A DNA stretch of 49,088 bases from contig JANWZS010000005.1 of the NCBI GenBank assembly GCA_025054855.1, positions 49,126-98,213 on the forward strand, written 5' to 3'. Below are positions 1 through 8,338 of this stretch, piece by piece. The position numbers were made by a program, and so were the translations under genes. This stretch comes from Candidatus Nitrosocaldus sp. (lineage in GTDB: Archaea > Thermoproteota > Nitrososphaeria > Nitrososphaerales > Nitrosocaldaceae). How positions within the stretch are numbered: the first letter of the stretch is position 1; every line of letters begins with the position of its first letter. The notes beneath the pieces are model-generated. The model saw nothing but the letters and a program-made list of their open reading frames with translations, searched no databases and had not been told where the DNA came from.

Positions 1-119
1 CCATCGCAGTACGGTTTGTTGTTTGATGCACCGCACCTGCATAGCGCAGAGTGCGTCTTCCCATCCAACTCTACCACATACGGCCCATTCTCAACTGCAT
101 GTATCCTTATCTTTACCAT
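1..119 (-). CDS. CDGSH iron-sulfur domain protein (partial, C-terminus beyond window)
   Basis: The reverse strand reads 39 codons from an ATG at 119 to the window edge. The translation holds CRCGASNNKPYCDG, which matches the CDGSH-type 2Fe-2S binding motif (C-x-C-x2-S/T-x3-P-x-C-D-G); the final Ser-His lies outside the window. CDGSH proteins carry a redox-active or transferable 2Fe-2S cluster held by three Cys and one His. The N-terminal stretch (MVKIRIHAVENGPYVVELDG) is a short beta-rich lead, as in small archaeal stand-alone CDGSH proteins of about 60-80 residues. A TATA-like GTATAAATA on this strand at 141-149 lies about 26 nt before the ATG, so the mRNA is probably leaderless. The family call is firm; the cellular role is unknown. 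Confidence 0.85.
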   Translation of the reverse strand, partial: MVKIRIHAVENGPYVVELDGKTHSALCRCGASNNKPYCD

Positions 120-140
120 GATGCTGGTTATGCTATAGCA

Positions 141-149
141 TATTTATAC
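141..149. promoter_or_regulatory. Shared TATA element between divergent CDGSH and phosphoesterase genes
   Basis: TATTTATAC (+) reads GTATAAATA on the other strand. Its centre lies about 26 nt from the CDGSH start codon at 119 and about 45 nt before the ATG at 190. It can serve both genes. If it is used on the + strand, transcription starts near 171, downstream of the possible TTG at 151, which rules that codon out as start for the phosphoesterase. Confidence 0.5.
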
Positions 150-189
150 TTTGAAAAGGTTTATCAACTGCTTGCATATTAACGCAGCC

Positions 190-816
190 ATGGGCATAAG
201 GATACTGGCCTTCTCAGATATCCATGGTGATAGAGCGCTCATAGCAAGGCTCAAGGATACCCTTAATGCATCTAGATCAGGTATAGATATAGCTGTGTGC
301 TGTGGTGATATAACCCCTGTGCATGGTAGCACAATAGATGCAGCGAGGATGATAGGGAACCTGGGTGTGAGGACTCTCATAGTGCCAGGGAACTTTGAGA
401 TGCCCAACGATCTGCGTACAGCATGCAAGGAGCTTAACTGGACGGATCTGCATGGGAAGTACATAGAGTTCAAGGGGTATGTGTTCGCTGGATGTGGAGG
501 GGGCAACGTAAGCCCATTCTCAACCCCATACGAACTTGGCGAGGACCAGTTCAGTGAGCTGTTGGGCAGGCTCAGGGGTATAAACAGGGATGGGAGGCTT
601 GTTCTCCTCACGCACTGCCCACCGTATGGAGTGGTGGATGAGCCTAGGCAGGGGATGCATGTAGGCTCGAGCGCAATAGCAGGTTACGTAATGGAGGAGA
701 GGCCCATGATGCACTTCTGTGGGCATATACATGAGCAGGGTGGAAGGGAGGGTACCCTAGGAGGCACACGTGTAGTGAACACTGCAAGAAATATAATGCT
801 GGTAGAGCTCCCATAG
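190..816 (+). CDS. Calcineurin-like metallophosphoesterase
   Basis: A 208-residue protein with the full metallophosphoesterase signature: D10-x-H12 (FSDIHGD), G39-D40, G67-N68-x-E70 (GNFE, where GNHE is usual), H142 in THCPPYG and G178-H179-x-H181. These residues bind two metal ions and hydrolyse phosphomonoesters or diesters. Length and motif spacing fit the small cytoplasmic YfcE/Mre11-related single-domain enzymes with no transmembrane segment. The start at 190 was chosen because homology begins there and the TATA box at 141-149 places transcription downstream of an in-frame TTG at 151. The substrate cannot be told from sequence. It is transcribed away from the CDGSH gene and toward the epimerase gene. 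Confidence 0.85.
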   Translation: MGIRILAFSDIHGDRALIARLKDTLNASRSGIDIAVCCGDITPVHGSTIDAARMIGNLGVRTLIVPGNFEMPNDLRTACKELNWTDLHGKYIEFKGYVFAGCGGGNVSPFSTPYELGEDQFSELLGRLRGINRDGRLVLLTHCPPYGVVDEPRQGMHVGSSAIAGYVMEERPMMHFCGHIHEQGGREGTLGGTRVVNTARNIMLVELP

Positions 817-842
817 CACTCCATGTTGATGGTGGGCCACTT

Positions 843-1238
843 TCACGGATGCGGCTCACACAGCTCCATCAGCACACCATGCAGTGACTTGGGGTGCACG
901 AACGTTATCTTCCTGCCATAGCTCCCAGGCCTTATGCCTCCTATTATCCTCACTCCATTCCTGCTTGCATTCTCCACATCCTGCTCGAGTGTATCCGTGC
1001 ATATGGAGATGTGGTGTATGCCCTCGCCCCTCTCCTGGAGGAACTTCTTTATTGGGCTGTCATCGGTCAAGGGCTCCAGCAGTTCGATCCTTGTATCCTC
1101 GAGTTGGAGCATGGCGAGCCTGACCTTCTCATGCTCCACAACCATTATCTGCTTCTTATCCACCTTGAGCACCTTCTCGAATGTCTTGAGTGCCTCATCC
1201 ACATTGTTCACCGCTATAGCAACATGGTCTATCCTCAT
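843..1238 (-). CDS. mce: Methylmalonyl-CoA epimerase
   Basis: A 131-residue protein of the vicinal oxygen chelate (glyoxalase) fold. It interconverts (S)- and (R)-methylmalonyl-CoA, needed before the B12-dependent mutase makes succinyl-CoA. Visible features are the opening MRIDHVAIAV with metal ligand H5, E52 in RIELLEP, H75/H76 in GIHHISI, and E125 in GVLMELCEP, in the two-module arrangement typical of the family; length is normal. It lies 36 bp downstream of mcmA on the same strand, so the three genes meaB-mcmA-mce probably form one transcript. In Thaumarchaeota this step belongs to the autotrophic 3-hydroxypropionate/4-hydroxybutyrate cycle; that role is inferred from the group, not shown here. 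Confidence 0.92.
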   Translation of the reverse strand: MRIDHVAIAVNNVDEALKTFEKVLKVDKKQIMVVEHEKVRLAMLQLEDTRIELLEPLTDDSPIKKFLQERGEGIHHISICTDTLEQDVENASRNGVRIIGGIRPGSYGRKITFVHPKSLHGVLMELCEPHP

Positions 1239-1274
1239 GCCTAGCAGTTGGGTGAGGAGTTATATAAAAATTCT

Positions 1275-2921
1275 TTAGATCACGAGCTTAGGCTGGTATA
1301 CCCCGAATACCCTCCTGAATGCGTTGCTTATCTCCCCTAGCGTAACACGTGCCTTCACGCTCTCAACTATGTACGGCATGAGGTTGTGACCGCTCTCTGC
1401 AGCATCCTCTAGTCTAGAGATCATATGCTCAACCTTGGCCTTATCCCTGTCTGCCTTGAATGCCTTGAGTCGCTCCACCTGCTTCCTCTCGAGCGCTGGG
1501 TCTATCCTCATGATCTCTGGCACCTCAGCCTCCTTCTCCACGAACTTGTTGACACCTACTATCACCCTGGAGCCCTCATCAACCTCCTTCTTTATCCTGT
1601 ACGCATTCTCCCTTATCTCCTGCTGGAAGTAGCCCTTCTCTATCGCCTTGAGCGAGCCCCCCATACGCTCTATCCTCCTCAGATACTTCCAGACCCTATC
1701 CTCTATCTCATCCGTAAGATGCTCTATGTAGTATGATCCTCCAAGCGGGTCCACAACCCTGGTCACTCCACTCTCATACGCTATTATCTGCTGCGTCCTC
1801 AACGCTATCCTTACAGACTCCTCCGTTGGCAGTGAGAGTGCCTCATCCCTTGAGTTTGTATGCAGTGACTGGCACCCTCCAAGCACAGCGGCGAGTGCCT
1901 GCAGTGTAACCCTGATCACGTTGTTGTCTGGCTGCTGTGCCGTCAGTGACTCACCACTGGTCTGCACATGGAACCTAAGGTGCATGCTCTTCTCGTTGCT
2001 TGCATTGTACCTCTCCTTCATTATCGTAGCCCATATCCTCCTGGCTGCCCTGAACTTCGCCACCTCCTCAAGTATATCCATGGTGCAGCAGAAGAAGAAC
2101 GAGAGCCTTGGAGCGAAATCATCGACCTTGAGCCCCCTCTCTATGCATGCATCAACGTATGCTATTGCGTTGGAGAATGTGAATGCGAGTTCCTGTACAG
2201 CATTGGAGCCAGCCTCCCTTATATGGTAGCCTGAGATGCTCACAGGGTACCATGATGGCATGTTCTTGCTGCAGAACTCCATCGAGTCGACGAAGAGCCT
2301 CATCGACTGCTCTGGTGGGTATATGTATGTGTTCCTCGCTATGTACTCCTTGAGTATATCGTTCTGGAGCGTACCCCTCAGTATGCCTATTGGTACGCCT
2401 TGAGACTCTGCTACACCTATGTAGAATGCTAGAAGGGTCGTCGCTGTAGAGTTTATGGTCATCGATGTGCTAACCTTGTCAAGCGGGATGCCATCGAAGC
2501 ACCTCATCATATCATCTATGCAGCTTATGGCCACTCCTACCCTACCAACCTCGCCCTCGGCCCTGGGATCGTCAGAGTCATAGCCAGTCTGTGTTGGTAG
2601 GTCGAATGCTAGGCTCAACCCAGTCTGACCATGCTCCAGCAGGAACTTGAACCTCCTATTGGTCTCCTCAGCGCTCCCGAACCCTGTGTACTGGCGCATG
2701 GTCCATATCCTCTCCCTGTACATCTCTGGGTATATGCCACGGGTGAATGGGTACTTGCCAGCATCCTCAACACCACCACCATCCCTCTCCTTCTTCCTCC
2801 TTTTGGCATCCCTCTCAGTGTATATCCTCTTCACCTTTATGCCAGAGTCGGTGAAGAGCACCTTCTCCTTCTCGCCATTAGCCTTGCCCTTATCCTTGCT
2901 GCCAGCATCACTGCTACCCAT
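1275..2921 (-). CDS. mcmA1: Methylmalonyl-CoA mutase, catalytic (large) subunit
   Basis: A 548-residue protein matching the TIM-barrel catalytic domain of B12-dependent methylmalonyl-CoA mutase. It has the substrate-binding [17 protein letters not shown] region near residues 75-90, the [16 protein letters not shown] segment, SMTINSTA, and [15 protein letters not shown], and ends before any cobalamin-binding domain (no DxHxxG). It is therefore the separate large subunit found in archaea; the small B12-binding subunit must be elsewhere. The acidic/basic N-terminal 45 residues ([19 protein letters not shown]) look disordered. The ATG overlaps the end of meaB by 8 bp, implying translational coupling. 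Reaction: (R)-methylmalonyl-CoA to succinyl-CoA. Confidence 0.95.
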   Translation of the reverse strand: MGSSDAGSKDKGKANGEKEKVLFTDSGIKVKRIYTERDAKRRKKERDGGGVEDAGKYPFTRGIYPEMYRERIWTMRQYTGFGSAEETNRRFKFLLEHGQTGLSLAFDLPTQTGYDSDDPRAEGEVGRVGVAISCIDDMMRCFDGIPLDKVSTSMTINSTATTLLAFYIGVAESQGVPIGILRGTLQNDILKEYIARNTYIYPPEQSMRLFVDSMEFCSKNMPSWYPVSISGYHIREAGSNAVQELAFTFSNAIAYVDACIERGLKVDDFAPRLSFFFCCTMDILEEVAKFRAARRIWATIMKERYNASNEKSMHLRFHVQTSGESLTAQQPDNNVIRVTLQALAAVLGGCQSLHTNSRDEALSLPTEESVRIALRTQQIIAYESGVTRVVDPLGGSYYIEHLTDEIEDRVWKYLRRIERMGGSLKAIEKGYFQQEIRENAYRIKKEVDEGSRVIVGVNKFVEKEAEVPEIMRIDPALERKQVERLKAFKADRDKAKVEHMISRLEDAAESGHNLMPYIVESVKARVTLGEISNAFRRVFGVYQPKLVI

Positions 2922-3834
2922 CCCTCACCACCCTTGAGACTATGCTCTCAGCAGCCCTGTACGGGTCGATCTCCCTCTTCATAACCCTATCCACCATATC
3001 ATGCTCCCTCCTTATCCTCTCCTGCGCCACCTTGAGTAGCATGCCAAGCACTATATCCATCAACTCACTCTCAACCCTCTTCCTCTCCCTCTCCTTATAA
3101 CCATTGCTCAGCTTCTTCTCCAATGAACGCTCTATAGCATCAACCAACTCATCGACCCCCTTGCCAGTTGATGCTACTGTCTTGAGCACTACGGCATCCC
3201 TACCATCCACAACTAACGACCTCACATCGTTGTAGAGCAGATTCGCCCCAGAGATATCTGCCTTGTTGACCACGTATATATCCCCAACCTCGGTCAGCCC
3301 AGCCTTTATAGCCTGTATGCTGTCCCCAGTCTGAGGGTTGAGCACTACTATAGTAACATCCGCTATGCTAGAGATCTTCACATCAAGTTGACCAGCACCA
3401 ACGCTCTCAACTATTATCCTGTTGAAGCCAGCGACATCCAGCACCCTTATAGCATCCCTCAGCGCTGATGATATGCCCCCAGATGCCCCTCTAGATGCCA
3501 TACTCCTTATGTACGTACCCTCATCCAGTGCATGCTCCTGCATCCTAACCCTATCGCCGAGGATGGCTCCACCTGAGATGCTGCTGCTAGGATCAACGGC
3601 AAGTACTCCAACACGGAACCCCCTCGCCCTATACACGCCTATCATCTTGCCCACGAGGGTGCTCTTGCCTGCACCAGCAGGCCCAGTCACACCGACGACC
3701 CTTGCCTTACCAGAGTGCCTGAATATCATCTCTACTATCTCCCTAGCCTGTATGCCATCATCCTCAAGCACTGATATTGCCTTTGCTATTGCCCAACGTT
3801 CACCCTTGAGCAGTGCATCCACTATGCTATCCAA
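2914..3834 (-). CDS. meaB: MeaB/ArgK-type GTPase, methylmalonyl-CoA mutase chaperone
   Basis: A 306-residue P-loop GTPase with Walker A GPAGAGKS at 51-58, the family block [15 protein letters not shown] at 81-95, VESVGAGQ at 142-149 and the guanine-specificity motif NKAD at 190-193. MeaB proteins gate cobalamin loading of methylmalonyl-CoA mutase and protect it from inactivation. It is first in the operon and overlaps mcmA by 8 bp, which supports this role over the older LAO/AO transport ATPase label. The start is a TTG at 3834: the reading frame has a stop 27 nt upstream and no ATG between, and an AT-rich TATA candidate (TTTTTAA, reverse strand) lies about 28 nt before it, so the mRNA is likely leaderless. 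Confidence 0.9.
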   Translation of the reverse strand: MDSIVDALLKGERWAIAKAISVLEDDGIQAREIVEMIFRHSGKARVVGVTGPAGAGKSTLVGKMIGVYRARGFRVGVLAVDPSSSISGGAILGDRVRMQEHALDEGTYIRSMASRGASGGISSALRDAIRVLDVAGFNRIIVESVGAGQLDVKISSIADVTIVVLNPQTGDSIQAIKAGLTEVGDIYVVNKADISGANLLYNDVRSLVVDGRDAVVLKTVASTGKGVDELVDAIERSLEKKLSNGYKERERKRVESELMDIVLGMLLKVAQERIRREHDMVDRVMKREIDPYRAAESIVSRVVRDG

Positions 3835-3869
3835 TGGTAGTGTAGATGCCAGAAGGTGTTAAAAACCGT

Positions 3870-3893
3870 TTCCTTCCTTCCTTCCTTCCTTCC
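3870..3893. repeat. (TTCC)6 tetranucleotide repeat
   Basis: Six perfect TTCC units in the 101-bp spacer between meaB and the cytidylyltransferase gene. It sits just upstream of the TATA candidate for meaB. Slippage here would change distance to upstream elements only, so any effect on expression is speculative. Confidence 0.9.
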
Positions 3894-3935
3894 TGCTACC
3901 TGCCTATCTACCTTCCTTCTTGCGTGTGCTACATG

Positions 3936-4562
3936 CTATATGGTGTATATGGATGATCTCAGCTCTGCCTTTATCATGGAACTCTTGAGTTCTGGTATTG
4001 GTGATGTTAGCCTCACTATGTGCACCTTCAGGCCCCTCCTCTGGCACTCCTTGCTTATGAACTGCTCCTCATGCACCTGATCGTAGCCCAAGGCTATCAC
4101 ATCAGGTTTGATGAGCTCTACCGTCCTGAATATATCGCCCTCATACCCTATCAGTGCGAGATCGACGAAGCGAAGTGATGCCACCAGTTCCCTCCTCTTC
4201 CCCTCATCATGTAACGGCCTCTTGCCCTTGAGCCTCTCTACCGTAGAGTCCCTTGCTATCACAACCACGAGGATATCGCCAAGGCTCTTGGCAGTCCTCA
4301 GCGTGTGTATATGCCCTGGGTGTATTATATCGAAGACCCCTCCAGTGAATATCACCCTCAGTGCGCTCCTCCCCAAGTCGGTGAGCCTGCCATCCCTGAT
4401 CATGCCAAGGGACTCCAGCCTCCTCCTATGCTCCTCTACCCTCTCATGCGTGTATACACTGCTGAGCGTGCCTAGTGTATCCCCCGTCACGGCAGTCTGC
4501 TCCCTTCTTACCACATCTGCCATGTAGAGGGATGCAAGTATACCCTTATCTATCGCATCCAA
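3936..4562 (-). CDS. Cytidylyltransferase-family nucleotidyltransferase with N-terminal HTH (FAD synthetase RibL candidate)
   Basis: Residues 1-66 look like a winged-helix segment (repeated E-R-H-R-R-L-E-S-L-G helices ending TDLGRSALR). Residues 68-205 are a class of nucleotidyltransferase with the HxGH motif H81-P-G-H84 in GGVFDIIHPGHIHTL, DSTVERLKGKRPLHDEGKRRELVASL, and a C-terminal SSMIKAEL matching the family S-x-T/S-x-I region. Archaeal RibL FAD synthetases and glycerol-3-phosphate cytidylyltransferases share this core. FAD synthetase is the likeliest role in an archaeon but the substrate is not certain. The start drawn is a TTG at 4562; an ATG at 4523 (MADVVRRE) is possible. A reverse-strand TATA (TTTTATATC) lies near 4600. 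Confidence 0.7.
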   Translation of the reverse strand: MDAIDKGILASLYMADVVRREQTAVTGDTLGTLSSVYTHERVEEHRRRLESLGMIRDGRLTDLGRSALRVIFTGGVFDIIHPGHIHTLRTAKSLGDILVVVIARDSTVERLKGKRPLHDEGKRRELVASLRFVDLALIGYEGDIFRTVELIKPDVIALGYDQVHEEQFISKECQRRGLKVHIVRLTSPIPELKSSMIKAELRSSIYTI

Positions 4563-4645
4563 ACCTGAACCAACCCATCATCTACTGCTTTCTATGTAAG
4601 ATATAAAAGATTTGTTTGGGTGTATTTATGATGCTACGACCACTG

Positions 4646-5053
4646 CTACTGATACCTGTCGACTACATCCTGCAGGAAGAGTTGGAGGTTCTCTCTGAGC
4701 CTCTTATCCTTCTTGAGGTAGTGCCTAGCCTGCCTTATACCCTCCTCGGTCTTCCTGTGCAACTCCTCCCTCACCTTCCTGCTCAGATCGCTACCAACCA
4801 CAGGTATCCACGAGAAGTCTGGAGCATTCTCCCTCACTATCCTGTGCACTACAGGGTTCACTATCAACTCCATTAGCCTATCTATATCCCCATCGAGCTC
4901 ATCCAGGTTGACCCTCTTCCTGACATTGCTCCTCTCGAGGTACATCGTGAGTACGGGGTGGATCTCATCGTACAGGGAACCCAACCTCGATCTCAGGAAT
5001 GTAAGGAGATCCTTGTAGGAGTTCACCTTAGCCCTATCCGTCAGGATCGTCAT
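4646..5053 (-). CDS. Conserved hypothetical helical protein
   Basis: A 135-residue soluble, charged, mainly helical protein with no motif I recognise. It is rich in Arg, Leu and Glu, has a central FSWIPVVGSDLSRKVREELHRK segment of amphipathic character, and lacks Cys and membrane segments. The ATG at 5053 is supported by a reverse-strand TATA (TTATATTA, about 5078-5088) roughly 26 nt before it. It lies between the cytidylyltransferase and diphthine synthase genes on the same strand, each with its own spacer. Composition and codon use match neighbours, so it is a real gene of unknown function. Confidence 0.7.
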   Translation of the reverse strand: MTILTDRAKVNSYKDLLTFLRSRLGSLYDEIHPVLTMYLERSNVRKRVNLDELDGDIDRLMELIVNPVVHRIVRENAPDFSWIPVVGSDLSRKVREELHRKTEEGIRQARHYLKKDKRLRENLQLFLQDVVDRYQ

Positions 5054-5154
5054 TTAGCCTTGCTATATCATACCATAATATAAGTTTAGAGCGTGATCGA
5101 TGCCTTACCTTACCTCCATCATCCATCATGCCCGTATGCAGTATTCATGCTCAT

Positions 5155-6222
5155 TCATGTGCGCCTGCTGGTCCACGGATCTATCCCAGTCAGGTACCTG
5201 AATGCATCTATCAGCCCCTCAGCGTAACCAAGCGCAAGTATCGCATGCTCGTACCTGTGCTCCCTCGCAAACCTCTCAGCATCGCTCAGGTAGTATCCAG
5301 CATTATCCATCATATCCTTCATGCTCGAATACATTGCATCCCGTTCAACTCCACTGGCAAGATACCCTCTAGCCCTGGATAGTGCTGAGTATGCCCTAGG
5401 TATGTAGCTGGAGAGCATCACCTCAGCCCTTGCCCTAACATGCCTGCTGTTATCTATAGGCTCATCGAGCAGGTTGGCAGATACCCTGAGGGCCTCTACC
5501 TCAGTGAAGTGCAGTGAGCCAGTGACTATGATGGTATGCGGATGCCTCCCAAACTCATGCCTGAGCAGCGAACCTATCTTACCCCCGACTATGCTCATAT
5601 CCTCCATACCAACCCTGGATGCCACTATGGCAAACGTATCGCTGCTGATCACACCCATGCGCTCCCTAGCCTCACACTCGAGGAGTATCCTTAGAGCATC
5701 ATCTGGTGCAAGGGAGTATCCACGCTCCTGATCGTACTCGAGTAGGAGCATCGTGTGGTTCATCTGCATGAGGTTGCTGTAGAGTACGTAGTACGTGCTT
5801 GTGCTTGCCATGGGATCAGAGACCAATGTTGCTACCCTCCCCAACCTGTATACATGGAGCCCACACTCACCAAGTACTGCAGTGACTATGGATGAGGAGT
5901 GTATAACCCTGCACCCTATCCCAAGGCTCCTTGCCCTAGTGATGAGTTCTGTATGCGTTGTAGCAACGAGTGGATCACCGTACGTGATGAGCACCACATC
6001 ACCCACCTTAGCCTCATCCAGCAGCATCCTACCATCCTCAACGAACCATCTATGCACGATCACCACATCAGCCCTCAGAGCCCTCAGCGCATCCATATCC
6101 TCATCCCTAACAGGGCTTGTGTATGCCTCAACATACACCTTATCTGCGCCCTTTATGGCATCTACAGCATCGATACTCAACCCCCTGTAGCCATACACGC
6201 CCATACCTGCGAGTGTAAGCAT
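5155..6222 (-). CDS. dphB: Diphthine synthase fused to a C-terminal DUF357-like helical domain
   Basis: Residues 1-260 are a tetrapyrrole-methylase-fold SAM methyltransferase of the DphB type: LTLAGMGVYGYRGLS at the N-terminus, ADKVYVEAYTS, and YGDPLVATTHTEL. DphB methylates the modified histidine of elongation factor 2 on the way to diphthamide. Residues about 270-350 form an extra helical domain (AYSALSRARGYLA, MDNAGYYLSDAERFA, HAILALGYAEGLIDAFRYL) that resembles stand-alone archaeal DUF357 proteins. Euryarchaeal DphB is about 260 residues, so this 355-residue form is a fusion. The ATG is at 6222, with a TATA (ATTTTATT, reverse strand, about 6246-6254) some 27 nt upstream, so it is leaderless. 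Confidence 0.85.
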   Translation of the reverse strand: MLTLAGMGVYGYRGLSIDAVDAIKGADKVYVEAYTSPVRDEDMDALRALRADVVIVHRWFVEDGRMLLDEAKVGDVVLITYGDPLVATTHTELITRARSLGIGCRVIHSSSIVTAVLGECGLHVYRLGRVATLVSDPMASTSTYYVLYSNLMQMNHTMLLLEYDQERGYSLAPDDALRILLECEARERMGVISSDTFAIVASRVGMEDMSIVGGKIGSLLRHEFGRHPHTIIVTGSLHFTEVEALRVSANLLDEPIDNSRHVRARAEVMLSSYIPRAYSALSRARGYLASGVERDAMYSSMKDMMDNAGYYLSDAERFAREHRYEHAILALGYAEGLIDAFRYLTGIDPWTSRRT

Positions 6223-6245
6223 GCCTACTAGGGTATCAGCACATA

Positions 6246-6276
6246 CAATAAAATGCTTTACAGGAAAGTTTATTTC
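6246..6276. promoter_or_regulatory. Divergent TATA boxes of dphB and ino1
   Basis: AATAAAAT at 6248-6255 reads as a TATA box on the reverse strand about 27 nt from the dphB ATG at 6222. GTTTATTTC at 6268-6276 is a forward TATA whose centre is 26 nt before the GTG at 6298. Both spacings predict leaderless transcripts and favour GTG 6298 over the in-frame ATG 6253, which would lie upstream of its own TATA. Confidence 0.55.
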
Positions 6277-6297
6277 TCATCCAGTGCTACCCGTAGC

Positions 6298-7368
6298 GTG
6301 CGTAGGAAGGTAAGGGTGGCCATAGCAGGTGTCGGTAACTGTGCCTCAGCACTCGTTCAGGGAACAAGGTACTATGCACAGGCACATGAGGGTGATGCCA
6401 CAGGGCTTATAGCATACAGCCTAGCTGGTATAGAGCCCAGGGATATAGAGTTCGTTGCTGCATTCGATGTTGCTGCTAACAAGGTAGGCAAGGACCTTGC
6501 TGAAGGTATATTCGAGGAGCCTAACAACACGCTCAAGGTATGCGATGTCGAGAGTACTGGGGTCAGGATAGAGAAGGGCGAGGTTCACGATGGTATAGGG
6601 AGGCATCTCAGCAGTATAGTGAAGGTATCCAGCGAGGCGCCAGTGGATGTAGCCAAGAGGCTCAGGGAGGTCAAGGCAGATGTGCTCATAAACTACCTCC
6701 CAGTAGGTAGCGTAAAGGGTACTATGTACTACGCTGAGCAGGCGCTCAGTGCTGGTACAGCGTTCATCAACGCCATGCCAGTATTCATCGCCTCTGATGG
6801 CAAGTGGCAGGAGAGGTTCTCCAGCAGGGGTCTACCAGTCGCAGGGGATGATGTGATGAGCCAACTGGGTGCAACTGTACTGCACAAGACGCTGATCAAG
6901 TTGCTGGTCGATAGGGGGGTTAAGGTTGAGCAGACATACCAGTTGAACATTGGAGGGGATGCTGACTTTTACAATATGCTCGATGAGGAGAGGCTTGAGC
7001 AGAAGAGGGAGAGCAAGGCAAGTGCTGTAAGAGCCATGCTGCCATACGATGTACCTATGCGCATAGGGCCCAGCGATTACATACCATTCCTTGCCAATGA
7101 GAAGGTCTGCTACATACACATAAAGGGCAGGTACTTCTGCAACGTGCCATTGGAGATAAACGTGAAGCTGAATGTTATAGATGCGTTCAACAGTGCTGGT
7201 GTGATGATAGATGCTGTTAGAGCAACGAGGATAGCACTGGATAGGGGGGTATCTGGGCCATTGGTGAGCGTATCTGCTTACTGCTTCAAGCACCCACCAG
7301 TACAGATGCCCTACAATGAGGCCAAGGAATCGTTCATGGAGTTCGTCCAAGGCAAGAGGGAGCGATGA
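6298..7368 (+). CDS. ino1: Inositol-3-phosphate synthase (myo-inositol-1-phosphate synthase)
   Basis: A 356-residue NAD-dependent isomerase converting glucose 6-phosphate to 1L-myo-inositol 1-phosphate, the precursor of archaeal inositol phospholipids and of compatible solutes such as di-myo-inositol phosphate in thermophiles. Visible: the Rossmann start VRVAIAGVGNCASALVQG, AAFDVAANKVGKDL, VLINYLPVGS, the catalytic-region GDDVMSQLGATVLHKTL, and IGGDADFYNMLDEERL. Its length is that of the short archaeal/actinobacterial family, not the 500-residue eukaryotic form. The GTG start at 6298 is chosen on promoter spacing and because homologues begin at VRVAIAG; an ATG at 6253 would add 15 residues unlike the family. 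Confidence 0.93.
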   Translation: MRRKVRVAIAGVGNCASALVQGTRYYAQAHEGDATGLIAYSLAGIEPRDIEFVAAFDVAANKVGKDLAEGIFEEPNNTLKVCDVESTGVRIEKGEVHDGIGRHLSSIVKVSSEAPVDVAKRLREVKADVLINYLPVGSVKGTMYYAEQALSAGTAFINAMPVFIASDGKWQERFSSRGLPVAGDDVMSQLGATVLHKTLIKLLVDRGVKVEQTYQLNIGGDADFYNMLDEERLEQKRESKASAVRAMLPYDVPMRIGPSDYIPFLANEKVCYIHIKGRYFCNVPLEINVKLNVIDAFNSAGVMIDAVRATRIALDRGVSGPLVSVSAYCFKHPPVQMPYNEAKESFMEFVQGKRER

Positions 7369-7417
7369 TAGATAGATAGATGGTTCTTTACTCTACCGCT
7401 CTACTCTGCCAATTATA

Positions 7418-8224
7418 TCATAGTGTATAATCGCTCCTCAACTCCCTCATCCTTGCTGCTCTGACACTCCTACTCAACTCCACATCTATATCGCTTATCA
7501 GCACATGCTCTCCAGGAGGTGCGACGACCACGTTGGGCAGTACTATATCGACCGACTCGTTGTACGCTAGATCGACTACAATGCTCATACCCCCATACTC
7601 CCTGCTGCAGAGGTTTGGTGCTATCACTGGTACACGGTTCTCCAACGCCCTTGCCTTCACGTATATGTGCCATGGCTCTATACCCTCGCCGAGTATCTTG
7701 GATGGGAAGAAGAGTAGATCTGCACCATTCCTCACGGCAAACCTTGCTATCTCAGGGAAGACGACATCATGGCATATACCTATGCTAAACCTTATACCGT
7801 TATGCTCGAATATCCTGATCCTCCTCCCTGCCCTGACCATGCCCAGCTCCCTCCCAAACGGGTGCAGCTTGAACTGCCTCCCAAGTATGCTACCGTCTGG
7901 GCCTATAACGGGGGCAGATAGGTATATGCTACTGCTACCTGTCCCGCTGCTACTACCATCATTACCTTCACTATAGCCTTCACCCTCCTCCCCGATGCTC
8001 TCAAAGAAGGCCCCTGCTATAATGACCATCCTGTGCTCCCTCGCCATCTCCTGTATGGGCTTGAGTTCATCTATGCCCTCCAGATGCTTTGGATACCACT
8101 GCTCTGGCAGGCATACTATCTCAGAGTTCGCTGCCCCGACCTGCTGGAGCCTCCTCACAGCATGCTCCATAGCCTCATCTGGGCTATCCTTCAACTCCAA
8201 CTGGAGTAGTGCTACCCTTGTCAC
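7418..8224 (-). CDS. Carbon-nitrogen hydrolase (nitrilase superfamily)
   Basis: A 268-residue amidase-fold enzyme with the Glu-Lys-Cys triad visible: E41 in LPEQWYP, K119 in QFKLHPFG and C151 in IGICHDVVFPE. Such enzymes hydrolyse nitriles, amides or carbamoyl groups. The substrate is not clear; omega-amidase and N-carbamoyl-amidase-like branches share these motifs. Residues about 80-99 carry a Glu-Gly then Ser/Gly-rich insert (NDGSSSGTGSSS) in a loop before the active Lys, an example of the low-complexity inserts seen across this window. The start is a GTG at 8224; a reverse-strand AT-rich TATA (TAATAAATT) about 25 nt upstream fits a leaderless mRNA. It is convergent with ino1. Confidence 0.85.
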   Translation of the reverse strand: MTRVALLQLELKDSPDEAMEHAVRRLQQVGAANSEIVCLPEQWYPKHLEGIDELKPIQEMAREHRMVIIAGAFFESIGEEGEGYSEGNDGSSSGTGSSSIYLSAPVIGPDGSILGRQFKLHPFGRELGMVRAGRRIRIFEHNGIRFSIGICHDVVFPEIARFAVRNGADLLFFPSKILGEGIEPWHIYVKARALENRVPVIAPNLCSREYGGMSIVVDLAYNESVDIVLPNVVVAPPGEHVLISDIDVELSRSVRAARMRELRSDYTL

Positions 8225-8338
8225 TTCCTACATGTAATACAATGATAATTAATTTATTACTATCTATCTCCCTCCTTTGCAAGGAGCATAAAAATAGCTC
8301 ACCCCCACCTATTTATTCAAGCATGAGAGGTGATGTTC

